Positions 16,811 through 29,130 of a DNA stretch of 64,000 nucleotides are shown one piece after another. The DNA is from Rheinheimera nanhaiensis E407-8 (lineage in GTDB: Bacteria; Pseudomonadota; Gammaproteobacteria; Enterobacterales; Alteromonadaceae). Numbering within the stretch: position 1 is the stretch's first letter; each line of letters starts with the position of its first letter. Made by a program: the position numbers and the translations under genes. The stretch lies in NCBI RefSeq assembly GCF_000296695.1, contig NZ_BAFK01000008.1, positions 1 through 64,000 of the forward strand, written 5' to 3'. The notes beneath the pieces were generated by a model, which was given only the letters and a program-made list of their open reading frames with translations, was not told the DNA's origin and ran no database searches.

Positions 16811-17573
16811 GTTAACCAATGTCAGTGTTGGCAGCGGCGCCAGCCAGCGTTTGCGTGAGCTGAGTTTAACCATCCGCCAGGGCAGTTTAACCGCAGTGCT
16901 GGGTGCCAATGGTGCCGGCAAAAGCAGCTTGCTTAGCCTGCTGGCGGGTGAGCTGCAACCCTCAGTGGGTGAAGTCCTGTTTAAACAACAACCGTTGGCG
17001 CACTGGTCTGCGCCACAGCTGGCAACTCAGCGCGCCTTCATGCTGCAGCAACAGCGGCCGGTGTTTGACTTTCTGGTGCTGGATTACCTGCTGCTGGCAC
17101 GCCATGCCTGGCTGGAAAGCCAAGTGCAAAGCCTGACGCATGCCAGCCATCTTATTCAGCGCCTGGCACTGCAGCCGCTGTTGGATAAGCCCATTACCCG
17201 TTTATCGGGTGGGGAGTGGCAGCGCGTACAGTTTGCCCGTGCCTGGTTACAGCTGGTGGCACCAGAGGGGGTAGGCCATGCCATGTTGTTACTGGATGAA
17301 CCCACTGCTGCACTGGATATTTATCAGCAGCGCCAGTTTTACCAGGCGCTGCAAAGTTTCGTCGCCGCCGGTGGTACCGCCCTGGTGGTGCTGCACGACG
17401 TCAATCAGGCCGCCCGTGTGGCGGATCAGTTTATTTTGCTGCAACAAGGCCAGTTGCTGGCGGCCGGTGATGCCGCACACTGCTTTACCCAAACCAACCT
17501 ATGCCGCTGTTATCAGGTTGCAGGCCAGCTGCAACATGATGCGAGTAGCGGTAGACGTTATTTTCACTATTAA
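16803..17573 (+). CDS. hmuV: Heme ABC transporter ATP-binding protein
   Basis: 256 residues from ATG 16803, which overlaps the hmuU stop; the frame is open further upstream but only inside hmuU. Walker A is 'GANGAGKSS', the Q-loop region is around 'RAFMLQQQRPV', the signature motif is 'LSGGEWQRV' and Walker B is 'LLLDEPTAALD', with switch His in 'VVLHDVNQA'. It powers heme import with HmuU. The gene order hmuT-U-V is conserved in many proteobacteria. Confidence 0.9.
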   Translation: MFKLTNVSVGSGASQRLRELSLTIRQGSLTAVLGANGAGKSSLLSLLAGELQPSVGEVLFKQQPLAHWSAPQLATQRAFMLQQQRPVFDFLVLDYLLLARHAWLESQVQSLTHASHLIQRLALQPLLDKPITRLSGGEWQRVQFARAWLQLVAPEGVGHAMLLLDEPTAALDIYQQRQFYQALQSFVAAGGTALVVLHDVNQAARVADQFILLQQGQLLAAGDAAHCFTQTNLCRCYQVAGQLQHDASSGRRYFHY

Positions 17574-17594
17574 CTGTTTTAGCCCGGAGTTCTT

Positions 17595-18341
17595 ATGCAA
17601 GCCGACAACCTACAACAACATATTTTTAATGCCCGCGCCCTGCTACGCCAGCAGCACAGCGGCGTATTATCCACCCAGAGTTTATCGTTAAAGGGCTACC
17701 CTTTTGGCTCGGTAACGCCCTACTGGATGACAGAGCAGGGCAGTGTGGTGCTGTATGCGTCTGATATTGCCCAGCACAGTCGTAATATGCAGGCCGATGC
17801 CAAAGTCAGTTTATGTGTGTTTGACAGCGCGCAGGATGACAGCCAGGCCAATGCCCGGGTGACCGTGCTGGGTGAGGCTGAGCTATTGGGTAAAAACTGC
17901 GACGAGGCGCAGGCCTACTTTCAGTTGTATCCGCAGGCTGAAGCCTATAAACAGGCACACGATTTTCAGTTTTACCGCATTACGCCAAGCCGGGTGCGCT
18001 ATATCGGTGGTTTTGGCGAAATATACTGGTTTAAAGCACAAGACTGGCACTACCCGACACCGGCCTGGCAGGCGCAGGCCGGTGGCATGATTGACCATAT
18101 GCATGCAGACCACGCCGATGCTTTGGCCTTAATACTTAACCTGCAACATCAGCAGTCTGCCGCTGCCGGCGAGGTACAGATGTTAAATGTGCTGGCAGAG
18201 GGTTTTCATGTGCGCTACAGCGGCAAAGCCTTTTTTATCCGCTTTGCCAGCGCTTGTCTGGCGGCCACCAGTGTGCGCCCGGCGATGGTGGCGCTAACCC
18301 AGGCGGCCCGGCAGCAGCTGCAGCCGGCTTCGGTGGCGTAA
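17595..18341 (+). CDS. hugZ: HugZ/HutZ-family heme utilisation protein
   Basis: 248 residues. The N-terminal part is a pyridoxamine-phosphate-oxidase-like split barrel ('GVLSTQSLSLKGYPFGSV'), and a DUF2470 tail has 'MIDHMHADHADAL' and 'FHVRYSGKAFFIRF'. HugZ/HutZ proteins bind heme and degrade or deliver it in the cytoplasm. GGAG lies 5 nt before ATG 17595, and the gap to hmuV is only 21 bp, so it is the fourth gene of the heme operon and probably iron-repressed through the same Fur box. Confidence 0.82.
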   Translation: MQADNLQQHIFNARALLRQQHSGVLSTQSLSLKGYPFGSVTPYWMTEQGSVVLYASDIAQHSRNMQADAKVSLCVFDSAQDDSQANARVTVLGEAELLGKNCDEAQAYFQLYPQAEAYKQAHDFQFYRITPSRVRYIGGFGEIYWFKAQDWHYPTPAWQAQAGGMIDHMHADHADALALILNLQHQQSAAAGEVQMLNVLAEGFHVRYSGKAFFIRFASACLAATSVRPAMVALTQAARQQLQPASVA

Positions 18342-18456
18342 TGCATTACATCGCTGCGTTAAGGCAGTGAGCTATAATCTGTGTTGCGTCAGGTTGTTGT
18401 TTCAACTAGGCTTTAGAACACCATTTTGTCAAAATAATAAATATAGGACGCCGTAA

Positions 18457-18834
18457 ATGAAAAAAGCCTCTGTTGTTTTAACGGCCTGTGCCGCGTTAAT
18501 GTTCACCTGCTGTCAGGTATCCGCAGGCCTTTATGGCTCTGATGAGGTGGTCGCCCAGCAGCAACACCGGTACAGCCAGCAGCAAGTATTAGCCTTGGTG
18601 GACAATGCTGAAGTGCAGCAAAAGCTTATTGAGCTGGGCGTTAATGCCGATGATGCCAAGCAGCGCATTGCGGCCATGACTACCGCTGAGCTCGACGCAT
18701 TAAACACTCAGCTGAACGAGATGCCGGCAGGTGGTATTGTGGGCACTATCGTTACCGTGTTGGTGGTAATAGCGGTACTGGATGTACTGGGCATCACTGA
18801 TGTGTATCCGTTTATCCGCCCGATCAACTCTTAA
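18457..18834 (+). CDS. PA2779-family small exported protein
   Basis: 125 residues: a signal peptide of about 24 residues, a helical middle ('LVDNAEVQQKLIELGVNADDAKQRIAAM' in outline) and one hydrophobic helix near 92-112. This is the PA2779-type arrangement. Its function is not known. A TATAAT hexamer at 18373-18378 in the 115-bp gap is a candidate -10, although no good -35 is seen. The next gene begins 3 bp after its stop and is the usual partner (PA2778 type). Confidence 0.72.
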   Translation: MKKASVVLTACAALMFTCCQVSAGLYGSDEVVAQQQHRYSQQQVLALVDNAEVQQKLIELGVNADDAKQRIAAMTTAELDALNTQLNEMPAGGIVGTIVTVLVVIAVLDVLGITDVYPFIRPINS

Positions 18835-18837
18835 CAG

Positions 18838-19818
18838 GTGTTAGCTTTACTGCGCCAGACCAGCCTGCGGGCTGGTTTGCTATTTGTGCTGGCGCTGTTA
18901 ACGGCTTGCCAGACACCGCCACAAACCCGGCAGTTACACAGTGCGCCGCCTGATATTGCCCGCCAGCATCTTATTGCGCAGGTACCGTTTTATCCGCAAC
19001 AAGACTACTTTTGTGGCCCGACAACGCTGGCTGAAGTGGCCGGCTTTTATGGCCTGAACACCAGCCCTGAAGCCATAGCCCCTAACACCTTTATTCCCGG
19101 CCGTCAGGGTAGCTTACAAATTGAAATGGCCGCCGCCACCCGGCAATTGGGCATGCTGGCCTATGTGCAGCCGCGCGCCACTATGGTGCAGCTGCTCAGC
19201 CTGGTGGCCGAAGATATACCGCTTATAGTACTGCAAAACAACAGCATTGCCTGGTGGCCGCAGTGGCATTATGCGGTGGTGATTGGCTACGACCTTGAAG
19301 CAGGCGAGGTAATTTTACACACCGGGGTAACGCCCAACCACCGGCTTAATTTTGCTACCTTTGAGCGCACCTGGCAGCGTGGTAACTACTGGCTGCTGGC
19401 CATGTTGCCGCCAGACAAAATCAGTGCGCAGCTTGACGCTTTTTTATACACCAAAGCCAGTCAGGATTTGCTCAGCACCGGCCAGACAGCCGCAGGCCTG
19501 AGTGCGCTTAACACCGCAACACAGCAGTGGCCAGAGTACTGGCTGCCGTATTTTTTACTCGGTAACCATTATTTTTCGGCGCAGCCGAAACAGGCCGCCA
19601 ACTGGTTTAAGCAAGGCCTTAGCGCAGCACAGCAACAAGTCGCGTATTTAAATAACTATGCGCTGCTGTTAAGCAGCCTGGCCTGCCATGAGCAAGCCCG
19701 CAACCTGATTAACCAGGCACTGCAGCTGGCGCCAGAGGATGCTAACCTGCGTGATAGCCAGCAACAAATTCAGCAGGCACAGCAAAATACGCAGAGCGGC
19801 GCGCAGTGTCAGTTATAG
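18838..19818 (+). CDS. PA2778-family C39-like cysteine peptidase with TPR tail
   Basis: 326 residues with a GTG start 3 nt after the preceding stop; there is no clear Shine-Dalgarno, so translational coupling is likely. The lipoprotein-type signal 'LALLTACQ' is followed by a papain/C39-like domain: 'YFCGPTTLAEVAGFYG' with the nucleophile Cys and 'WHYAVVIGYD' with the catalytic His. The C-terminal 100 residues form TPR-like helices. It is an exported peptidase of unknown substrate, conserved as a pair with PA2779. Confidence 0.75.
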   Translation: MLALLRQTSLRAGLLFVLALLTACQTPPQTRQLHSAPPDIARQHLIAQVPFYPQQDYFCGPTTLAEVAGFYGLNTSPEAIAPNTFIPGRQGSLQIEMAAATRQLGMLAYVQPRATMVQLLSLVAEDIPLIVLQNNSIAWWPQWHYAVVIGYDLEAGEVILHTGVTPNHRLNFATFERTWQRGNYWLLAMLPPDKISAQLDAFLYTKASQDLLSTGQTAAGLSALNTATQQWPEYWLPYFLLGNHYFSAQPKQAANWFKQGLSAAQQQVAYLNNYALLLSSLACHEQARNLINQALQLAPEDANLRDSQQQIQQAQQNTQSGAQCQL

Positions 19819-19893
19819 CCTCGCCAGATTGGCGCAACCAGACATTATCTGCTAGGCTAAATCAGTCTGAATAAAATCTTTTTAAAGGCTGCT

Positions 19894-20112
19894 ATGCAAA
19901 CCGAAACGATTACCTACTTAAAAGAGCATGCCAACACGTTGGAGCTGCGTGAAGAGCTATTAATAACCAAAAATGGTAAACCGGCTTTTGTGGTGCAGTC
20001 TTATCAGGATTATCAGTTTCAGCAAGATACGCTGGCGCTGCTTAAAATGCTGAAGTTGTCAGAAAAGTCATTGCAAGGGGCTGAGTTAAGTCTGGAACAA
20101 GCGTTTGAGTAG
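19894..20112 (+). CDS. Phd/YefM-type antitoxin
   Basis: 72 residues. An N-terminal Phd/YefM fold is suggested by 'TYLKEHANTLE', 'LLITKNGKPAFVVQSYQDY' and a helical acidic C-terminus for toxin binding. ATG 19894 lies after 'TTTTTAAAGG'. It overlaps the next ORF by 8 bp, as in type II toxin-antitoxin operons, and would repress its own promoter in the 75-bp gap upstream. Confidence 0.8.
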   Translation: MQTETITYLKEHANTLELREELLITKNGKPAFVVQSYQDYQFQQDTLALLKMLKLSEKSLQGAELSLEQAFE

Positions 20113-20449
20113 CTCTTACATTGTTGTCGCTTCACCGCTGTTTAAATTATCACAGCAACGCCTCAAGGCATTTCTAACCGAAAAGTATTCCTGTGTTTTA
20201 GCGCAGAATACCTTGGCTAACATTAAGCAACGTATTAAACAAGATCTGACCAGCCATCCTACCTTGGCACCTATCAGTGAGCGTTTGCTGGCACTGGGTG
20301 TCGCCGACTACCGCCAGTGGCAGGTTGACCAACATAACGTGGTGTTTTACCGGCTGGATGAAGCAAACAAACGTATCGAGTTATTGTTACTGATGGATAG
20401 CAGGCAGAACCTGCAAAAGCTGTTGTTTGAGCTGATGTTGCTTGCCTGA
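20105..20449 (+). CDS. RelE/ParE-family toxin
   Basis: 114 residues from TTG 20105, inside the last codons of the antitoxin; no ATG is available near the start. The fold pattern (helical N-terminus, then 'YRQWQVDQHNVVFYRLDE' and 'ELLLLMDSRQN' strands) fits the RelE/ParE superfamily, of the type that pairs with Phd/YefM antitoxins. It could be an mRNA interferase or a gyrase inhibitor; I cannot tell which. The rare start codon may keep the toxin level low. Confidence 0.68.
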   Translation: MSSSYIVVASPLFKLSQQRLKAFLTEKYSCVLAQNTLANIKQRIKQDLTSHPTLAPISERLLALGVADYRQWQVDQHNVVFYRLDEANKRIELLLLMDSRQNLQKLLFELMLLA

Positions 20450-20475
20450 TTGCTATTCACATTTGGATCTGACCC

Positions 20476-20991
20476 TCAGTGCTCCAGGCTATCTGGTTTC
20501 GGCAGGTGGATAATATGCTTGCGAAAGTTCAACACAGTGCCATTTAACGCATTGGTTACCACAAACGCGATGGGCAAGCTGGGCTCTACATCCAGCACCA
20601 CTTCGGCCTGAAAGCCCCGTTGGCGCAGGAAATTGGCGGCGTTATTGGCACTTTGCACCGGGTCTGCCACCACCAGGCCAATACTGGCACTGGCATTACC
20701 CACCTTTTGCAACACTTCTGGTGTTGGCTGGTTGATAATGGTGCCGTCCCACATAATAGAGCGCAGGACACCGTCACTATTAGCCTGAAAACGTTCTGTG
20801 ATGCCATGTTGCGTCAGCAGGTCTACCACTGCGGCTTTGGCTTCGACAGAGGGGGTAGAAAAAATACGCGATCCTGGATCAGGAAACGGCAAAGGATTAC
20901 GTTGCATTACCAGACTACAAGTCCAGCTTAACAGTAGTAAAAACAACATGATAAAGATGGATAGCATCCACTTTGGAATATACATAAACAC
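20476..20991 (-). CDS. Hypothetical membrane-anchored protein
   Basis: 171 residues and no family recognised. One hydrophobic helix at about 8-26 ('MLSIFIMLFLLLLSWTCSLV' region) anchors a soluble domain with alternating strands and helices ('ASIGLVVADPVQSANNAANFLRQ'). The start could be ATG 20991 or ATG 20985. It is convergent with the toxin gene (26 bp) and upstream of nothing on its own strand except the tRNA. Confidence 0.6.
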   Translation of the reverse strand: MFMYIPKWMLSIFIMLFLLLLSWTCSLVMQRNPLPFPDPGSRIFSTPSVEAKAAVVDLLTQHGITERFQANSDGVLRSIMWDGTIINQPTPEVLQKVGNASASIGLVVADPVQSANNAANFLRQRGFQAEVVLDVEPSLPIAFVVTNALNGTVLNFRKHIIHLPKPDSLEH

Positions 20992-21113
20992 CTCTGCATC
21001 ATTAGCAATCAGTGCTCAAAATTTGGTTTATTGCTGTTAGCTATAGCTGACAATAAAGCGTTTCGCCAAATATTGTCGATTCCGCGTCGCTGTTCTGTAT
21101 TGGAAAGAATAAA

Positions 21114-21200
21114 TGGTGCCCGGGGCCGGACTTGAACCGGCACGGGGTTTCCCCCGAGGGATTTTAAATCCCTTGTGTCTACCGATTTCACCACCCGGGC
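21114..21200 (-). tRNA. tRNA-Leu (UAA)
   Basis: Read on the minus strand the 87-nt gene begins GCCCGGG and ends CCCGGGC-A-CCA, with the CCA encoded. The anticodon stem AGGGA/TCCCT encloses loop TTTAAAA, giving anticodon TAA. The long variable arm TCGGGGGAAACCCCGT and the T arm GTTCAAGTC identify it as a leucine tRNA. It reads UUA and UUG, common leucine codons in this window. Confidence 0.95.
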
Positions 21201-21409
21201 AGAGTCGTTCGTGCGATTGCACTTGGTAAGACGGCGCGCATCTTATGTAACCTGCTGCCATTATGCAAGCAATTTTCGTCTGGCGTGCTGTGGTTAACGA
21301 TAAATACCCGTTTTAGTTACTTATATTTCAACACCTTATTTGATCTTGCTGCTAGGCTTAAGCTAGCCTTAAGTTGAAAAATAACAGCAGTAAACGCGAC
21401 GGAGCCGCT

Positions 21410-23344
21410 ATGCAGAAGCTAAAACTACGCACGGTTTTTATTGCCTTTGTTACCCTGGCACTGACCCTGCTTACCCTAATCTCTACCCTGATTAACATTA
21501 ACCAGTTCTCCGGCCTGTACTACGGCCAGACCGAGCGGGAATATTTACCCAACAGTGTCGGCCGTATCGCCGAGCAGGTGCGCTCAGAGCTGATGCATCC
21601 TATTATCTTGTCGGAAAACCTGGCAGCGAACAGCTTACTGCATAACTGGATGCAGCAAGGTGAAACCGCGGCGGCTAACCATCAGCAGGTAATGGCCTAT
21701 TTTAAGCAGCTGCAACAGGATGCCGGCGCCGCCACCTTGTTTTGGGTGTCGGATTTCAGCAAAACTTACTACACACAAGCCGGGGTGTTTAAAACCATCT
21801 CAGCCAGCGAGCCGCGCGATAGCTGGTTTTTTAACTTTTTAAACAGCCGTGATAAGCGCGAACTGTCGCTGGATGCCGACGAGCGCAGCGGCAAGTTAAC
21901 CTTGTTTGTCAATGTAGCGGCCAATATTGCCGGTAAGCGCGCTGCCGTGGCCGGGTTGGGTTACGATGTATCCGCCATTGCCAGTCTGGTGTCGGAGTAT
22001 AAGCTGGGCCAAAACGGCTTTTTATTTCTGGTTGATGCCAATGGCATGATTACCGTGCACCGCGAGCTGAACCTGGTGCGGCAAAATATTAACCAGCAAA
22101 CGCAATACCAAAGCATAGCGGCCCTGTTAAAGCAGCACAGCACCGGCTTTAGCCTGAGCCAGGGCGAGTTAAATGGCGAAACGGTTTATATTGGCCTGCA
22201 GGATATCCGCGATACCGGCCTGAAACTGGTGGCAGTATTGCCGGCGCAGGAGATCAGCAGCGCCATTAACAGCGTGATTTCATTCTCGGTCATTGCCAGC
22301 CTGATGCTAACGGCGCTGTGTATTGTGTTGACGGTCATGTTTGCCAAATCACTGAGCAACTCGATTTATCAGGTTGGTGAAAATCTGTTGCAAATGTCGG
22401 GTGACGGCGGCGATTTAACCAAGCGGCTGGATGACAGCCATGATAACGAGCTGGGCCATCTGGCCAAGGGCTTTAACGCCATTATTGGCAAGATCCGCGA
22501 GCTGGTGGCCGAAATTCAGCACACCGAAACTGCGATTAAAACCGGTATTGAGCAGCTGGCGCAGCTGGCGAACGACACCTTTAGCTCGACCGAGCTGCAG
22601 CGGGCTCAGACCGATCAGGTGGCGACAGCCATTACCGAAATGGGCCAGACCATCTCTGAGGTGTCGGGTATTGCCCATCGTACCGCGCAAGACACCGAAG
22701 CGGCGGTGCAGGACACCCACAGCACCAATGACAATATGGCGCTGACATCGCGCACTATGCAGCAGCTTAACAGCGTAATGGGCGACATTGAAAAAACCAT
22801 AGTCGATTTTGCCAACCAGGCCTCGCAAATTAATTCGGTGGTCGAAGTCATTAACGCCATTTCTGAGCAAACCAACTTGCTGGCATTAAACGCTGCCATC
22901 GAAGCGGCGCGCGCCGGCGAGCAGGGCCGCGGCTTTGCCGTGGTGGCCGACGAAGTGCGCAATTTAGCCCGGCGCACCCAGGAGTCGACACTGGAAATAC
23001 GCGACCAGATCAGCCAGCTGCAGCAAACCGCGCAGCAATCTACTGCGGCTATTCAGCAGGGCACAGCCAGTAGCCAGCAAGTGGCCGACCACACCGAGCA
23101 ATCGGCGGCGGCCCTGTTAAGCATTAAACAGAAATTTGAGGCAATCAGTGCCGGTAACCATCAGGTAGCGGCCGCCACGGAGGAGCAGGGCACAGTGGTA
23201 GAGCATATTAACCAGTCGGCGCATTTAATCTCCGACAGCGCCGCCAGTATTCACCAGAATGCGCAACAACAACTGGAAGCCATCAGTCTGCTGCAACAGC
23301 GCGCCGAGCAGTTGCGGGCGCTGGTTACTCAATTTAAGGTGTAA
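21410..23344 (+). CDS. Methyl-accepting chemotaxis protein
   Basis: 644 residues from ATG 21410 (GGAG 6-9 nt upstream); an in-frame TTG at 21374 is less likely. TM1 is at about 8-30, followed by a periplasmic dCache-like ligand domain of about 250 residues ending near '[10 protein letters not shown]', TM2 at about 285-312, a HAMP domain, and a coiled-coil signalling domain whose hairpin tip has the invariant '[20 protein letters not shown]' and '[13 protein letters not shown]'. It relays an unknown chemical signal to CheA/CheW. No CheR-binding pentapeptide is visible at the C-terminus. The next gene is 3 bp away. Confidence 0.9.
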   Translation: MQKLKLRTVFIAFVTLALTLLTLISTLININQFSGLYYGQTEREYLPNSVGRIAEQVRSELMHPIILSENLAANSLLHNWMQQGETAAANHQQVMAYFKQLQQDAGAATLFWVSDFSKTYYTQAGVFKTISASEPRDSWFFNFLNSRDKRELSLDADERSGKLTLFVNVAANIAGKRAAVAGLGYDVSAIASLVSEYKLGQNGFLFLVDANGMITVHRELNLVRQNINQQTQYQSIAALLKQHSTGFSLSQGELNGETVYIGLQDIRDTGLKLVAVLPAQEISSAINSVISFSVIASLMLTALCIVLTVMFAKSLSNSIYQVGENLLQMSGDGGDLTKRLDDSHDNELGHLAKGFNAIIGKIRELVAEIQHTETAIKTGIEQLAQLANDTFSSTELQRAQTDQVATAITEMGQTISEVSGIAHRTAQDTEAAVQDTHSTNDNMALTSRTMQQLNSVMGDIEKTIVDFANQASQINSVVEVINAISEQTNLLALNAAIEAARAGEQGRGFAVVADEVRNLARRTQESTLEIRDQISQLQQTAQQSTAAIQQGTASSQQVADHTEQSAAALLSIKQKFEAISAGNHQVAAATEEQGTVVEHINQSAHLISDSAASIHQNAQQQLEAISLLQQRAEQLRALVTQFKV

Positions 23345-23347
23345 GCG

Positions 23348-24070
23348 ATGAAAAGATACTATTTACCAGCCACTTTGGCGTTAGCCACACTGCCGCTGCA
23401 GGCTGAAATACTGTGGCAGGATGTTAGCCTGACCTATCTTAATGGCAGCAACTACCGGGTCGATGGCCCGGACAAGCAGGTGCTGACCTTTGAACATGTC
23501 GCTGGCACCAGTTGGGGCGACAGTTTCTTCTTTCTAGATCATTTGCGTGGCGACAATGGCAGCCGTAGTAATTATGCCGAGTGGTCACCCCGTATCAGCC
23601 TGAGTAAATTCAGCCAGCAACCACTGCAATATGGCGTGATCAAAGATGTACTGTTAACCAGCACGGTGGAGATGTCGTCGCTGCAAACCAATTTTTTATA
23701 TGGCGTAGCAACCGATTTAGCCATACCGGGTTTTAGTTATCTGAAATTAAATTTTTACCGGCGCAATAATGACGGTGTGGCCGATAACTGGCAGCTTACC
23801 ACCACCTGGGCAGTGCCGTTTGCGCTGGGCGGGCAGCAGTTTCTGTTTGATGGCTTTTTGGATTGGAGCAGTGCCACTGTCGATCAAAGCGCCAGTATGA
23901 ATATGACGTCGCAGCTGAAATGGGCGCTGCACCCGCTGTTTAAGCTGAAAAATAAACTCTATGTCGGCGTGGAATATGTGTATTGGCGCAATAAATACGG
24001 TATTGCCGACAGTCCGCAGTTTCGCACCCATGAGTCGAATGTGAACTTGCTGGTAAAAGCGCATTTTTAA
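23348..24070 (+). CDS. Tsx-like/DUF5020 outer-membrane protein
   Basis: 240 residues with a signal peptide ending 'LPLQAE'. The body has amphipathic strands and aromatic girdles ('ILWQDVSLTYLNGSNYRV', 'WGDSFFFLDHL', 'YWRNKYG') and ends in 'VKAHF', as in the Tsx/OmpK nucleoside-channel superfamily (DUF5020 group). It probably forms a small 12-strand pore for nucleosides or similar solutes. It starts 3 bp after the chemoreceptor stop, so the two are co-transcribed; the pore may admit the ligand that the receptor senses (inference). Confidence 0.75.
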   Translation: MKRYYLPATLALATLPLQAEILWQDVSLTYLNGSNYRVDGPDKQVLTFEHVAGTSWGDSFFFLDHLRGDNGSRSNYAEWSPRISLSKFSQQPLQYGVIKDVLLTSTVEMSSLQTNFLYGVATDLAIPGFSYLKLNFYRRNNDGVADNWQLTTTWAVPFALGGQQFLFDGFLDWSSATVDQSASMNMTSQLKWALHPLFKLKNKLYVGVEYVYWRNKYGIADSPQFRTHESNVNLLVKAHF

Positions 24071-24089
24071 GTTTTAGCCATCTATACTG

Positions 24090-24118
24090 TTGCAGTTAAA
24101 AAATAACCATGCTATTAC
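24090..24118 (+). promoter_or_regulatory. Candidate promoter of the leu operon
   Basis: TTGCAG (24090-24095) and TATTAC (24113-24118) are separated by 17 bp, a fair sigma-70 match. It lies 42 bp upstream of the leader peptide ATG. Confidence 0.45.
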
Positions 24119-24159
24119 TATTGGCGTTTTGCTAACCAAAGTGACTAACAGAGCAATCA

Positions 24160-24237
24160 ATGCATTTTAACCGTCGCGTTTCTACCATTAGCCTCCTCGT
24201 GCTCCTCACCGGCGCGCGGGGTGTCGCTTATTGGTAA
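24160..24237 (+). CDS. leuL: leu operon leader peptide
   Basis: A 25-codon leader whose core reads Leu-Leu-Val-Leu-Leu. All four leucines are encoded by CTC (24193-24198 and 24202-24207), a codon that is rare in the neighbouring genes, where CTG and TTA dominate. It lies between the promoter and an intrinsic terminator in front of leuA, the classic arrangement for ribosome-mediated attenuation by charged tRNA-Leu. Its sequence is unlike E. coli LeuL, but the logic is the same. Confidence 0.85.
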   Translation: MHFNRRVSTISLLVLLTGARGVAYW

Positions 24238-24290
24238 AAACGTAACGAAACCAATATTGCAAAACCCCGTGCCACTGGCCGGGGTTTTTT
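24217..24290 (+). promoter_or_regulatory. leu attenuator (antiterminator/terminator switch)
   Basis: The terminator stem ACCCCG / CGGGGT (24264-24269 and 24280-24285) is followed by a T-run to 24290. A second CGGGGT lies inside the leader frame (24217-24222), about 10 nt after the last CTC codon, and can pair with the same ACCCCG. A ribosome stalled on CTC leaves 24217-24222 free to form the antiterminator; a ribosome that reaches the stop covers it and lets the terminator form. Confidence 0.83.
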
Positions 24291-24348
24291 GCATTTTAAG
24301 CCCCGCCCAAAGTTGCCACCGACCGACTAACGGAACAGGACAGACAAG

Positions 24349-27016
<2,668 letters not shown>

Positions 27017-27017
<1 letters not shown>

Positions 27018-28447
27018 TGGCCCCTAATTATTCAGCCAAAACCTTATATCAGAAAATTTACGCCAGCCATGTGGTGGGGAAATTAAACCCCAGCACCGAT
27101 TTGTTGTACGTTGACCGGCACTTAATTCATGAGGTCACCTCACCGCAGGCGTTTTCCGGTTTAAAACTGGCGGGCCGTAAAGTACGCCGGCCCGATTTAA
27201 CCTTTGCCACCATGGATCATAACGTTTCAACGCAGCGCCGCAGTTTAGACGCCGCCGGTGACACCTCGCGCAAACAGTTGGAGGCGTTAGCGGCCAATTG
27301 CGCCGAAAACCGCATTCCGCTGCTGGATTTAACCCACCCCGATCAGGGCATAGTGCATGTGATTGGCCCGGAGCAGGGCTTAACCCAGCCGGGCATGATT
27401 ATCGTCTGTGGCGACTCGCACACCTCGACCCACGGTGCTTTCGGCGCGCTGGCCTTTGGTATTGGTACCTCAGAGGTTGAGCACGTGCTGGCGACACAAA
27501 CGCTGCCGCAGCAGCAGGCGAAAACGTTAAAAGTAGAGATAAATGGCGAATTAAGCGCCCATGTGACGCCAAAAGATGTGATTTTGGCGGTAATTGGCAA
27601 GTTAGGTACTGCCGGCGGCAATGGTTATGTGGCGGAGTTTTGCGGCAGTGCCATCCGCGCTATGAGCATGGAAGGGCGGATGACGCTGTGCAATATGAGC
27701 ATTGAAATGGGTGCCAAAGCCGGCCTGATAGCGCCGGACCAAACCACCTTTGATTACATTAAAGGCAAGGCGCATGCGCCAAAAGCGGAGCATTGGGATG
27801 CGGCCGTGGCCTACTGGCAAAGCCTGTATTCGGATGCCGATGCGGTGTTTGATCAGGTAGTAGAAATTGATGCCGCTGCTATTACGCCGCAAATTACCTG
27901 GGGCACTAACCCGGAGCAGGTGATCGCTGTCGATCAGAGCGTACCCTCACCGGATAGCTTTACTGATGCCAGCAAACGTGATGCAGCAGAAAGAGCGCTG
28001 GCTTATATGGGGCTGCAGCCGGGGCAAAAGCTGACCGACTGTAAAGTCGATGTGGTGTTTATTGGTAGCTGCACCAATAGCCGGATTGAAGACTTACGCG
28101 CCGCCGCCGCTGTGGTGCAGGGGAAAAAAGTCGCTGCCGGCGTGCGCGCTTTAGTGGTGCCAGGCTCGGGCGTGGTAAAACGTCAGGCCGAAGCAGAAGG
28201 CTTAGCCGGCATTTTTAAAGACGCCGGTTTTGAGTGGCGTGAACCGGGCTGCAGCATGTGTTTAGGCATGAATGATGACCGCGTTGAGGCTGGCCAGCGC
28301 TGCGCTTCTACCTCAAACCGCAACTTTGAAGGCCGCCAGGGCCGCGGTGCCCGCACGCATCTGGTGAGCCCGGCGATGGCAGCCGCCGCCGCTATCGCCG
28401 GTAAGTTTGTTAATATCGCCGCGACAACAGAGGGAGAGAAAGCATGA
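27017..28447 (+). CDS. leuC: 3-isopropylmalate dehydratase large subunit
   Basis: 476 residues, aconitase family. Motifs are 'KIYASHVV', '[20 protein letters not shown]', and the cluster-ligand cysteines in '[13 protein letters not shown]' and 'GCSMCLGMN'. It carries the 4Fe-4S cluster that isomerises 2- to 3-isopropylmalate together with LeuD. It overlaps leuB by 1 bp and leuD by 4 bp. Confidence 0.95.
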
Positions 28448-29046
28448 GCCAGATTTTTGCACAGGGCTTAGTCTGCCCGCTGGATAAAAACAACGTCGAT
28501 ACCGACCAGATCATCCCAAAGCAGTTTTTAACCAGCGTCAGCCGCGATGGTTTTGCACAGGCGATGTTTTACGACTGGCGTTATTTAGCCGATGGCAAGC
28601 CAAACCCGGATTTTGTCGTGAATAAACCCGAATATCAGGGCGCCAGTATTTTGCTGACACGGGAGAACTTTGGCTGTGGCTCCAGCCGCGAACACGCGCC
28701 CTGGGCCATTAAGCAGTATGGCTTTAATGTGATTATCGCGGAAAGCTTTGCCGATATTTTCTTTAATAACAGTGTCAATAACGCCATGTTGTTAATTCAG
28801 TTAAGCAAAACCAATATCGAGCTGCTGTTTAACCGCTGCGCCCAGGGCCCACAGCAGTGGCAAATTGACTTACAAAGCCAGGAGATACTGTTTGGCAATA
28901 ACGCGGCAATGGGCTTTAATATCGACGCCGATATTAAACAGCGGCTGTTATCCGGGCTGGATTTTATCGGCAGCAGCGAGCAGCTAAACCCGCAAATTGC
29001 CGACTACGAGCAAAGCCGCAAAGCCAGCCAACCCTGGTTGGGATAA
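28444..29046 (+). CDS. leuD: 3-isopropylmalate dehydratase small subunit
   Basis: 200 residues with the swivel-domain motifs '[16 protein letters not shown]' and '[19 protein letters not shown]'. It pairs with LeuC. It is last gene of leuABCD and is followed by a strong terminator at 29092-29130. Downstream the sequence becomes AT-richer and of cassette type, so leuD marks the left border of the accessory region. Confidence 0.95.
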   Translation: MSQIFAQGLVCPLDKNNVDTDQIIPKQFLTSVSRDGFAQAMFYDWRYLADGKPNPDFVVNKPEYQGASILLTRENFGCGSSREHAPWAIKQYGFNVIIAESFADIFFNNSVNNAMLLIQLSKTNIELLFNRCAQGPQQWQIDLQSQEILFGNNAAMGFNIDADIKQRLLSGLDFIGSSEQLNPQIADYEQSRKASQPWLG

Positions 29047-29091
29047 CATTAAAGCTTTCTCAGCTGCGATCTAACGAGCTGACAATTAACG

Positions 29092-29130
29092 AAAACACCT
29101 CAGCGGCATACCTGCCCTGAGGTGTTTTTT
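29092..29130 (+). terminator. Terminator of the leuABCD operon
   Basis: AAAACACCTCAG / CTGAGGTGTTTT (29092-29103 and 29117-29128) is a perfect 12-bp stem followed by further T. Confidence 0.92.

Noticed and set aside
21009-21261. Minus-strand ORFs with 'VDTRDLKS' and 'VQVRPRAP'-like peptides
   Set aside because: These are the usual translation artefacts of a tRNA gene; the region is tRNA-Leu(UAA) at 21114-21200.
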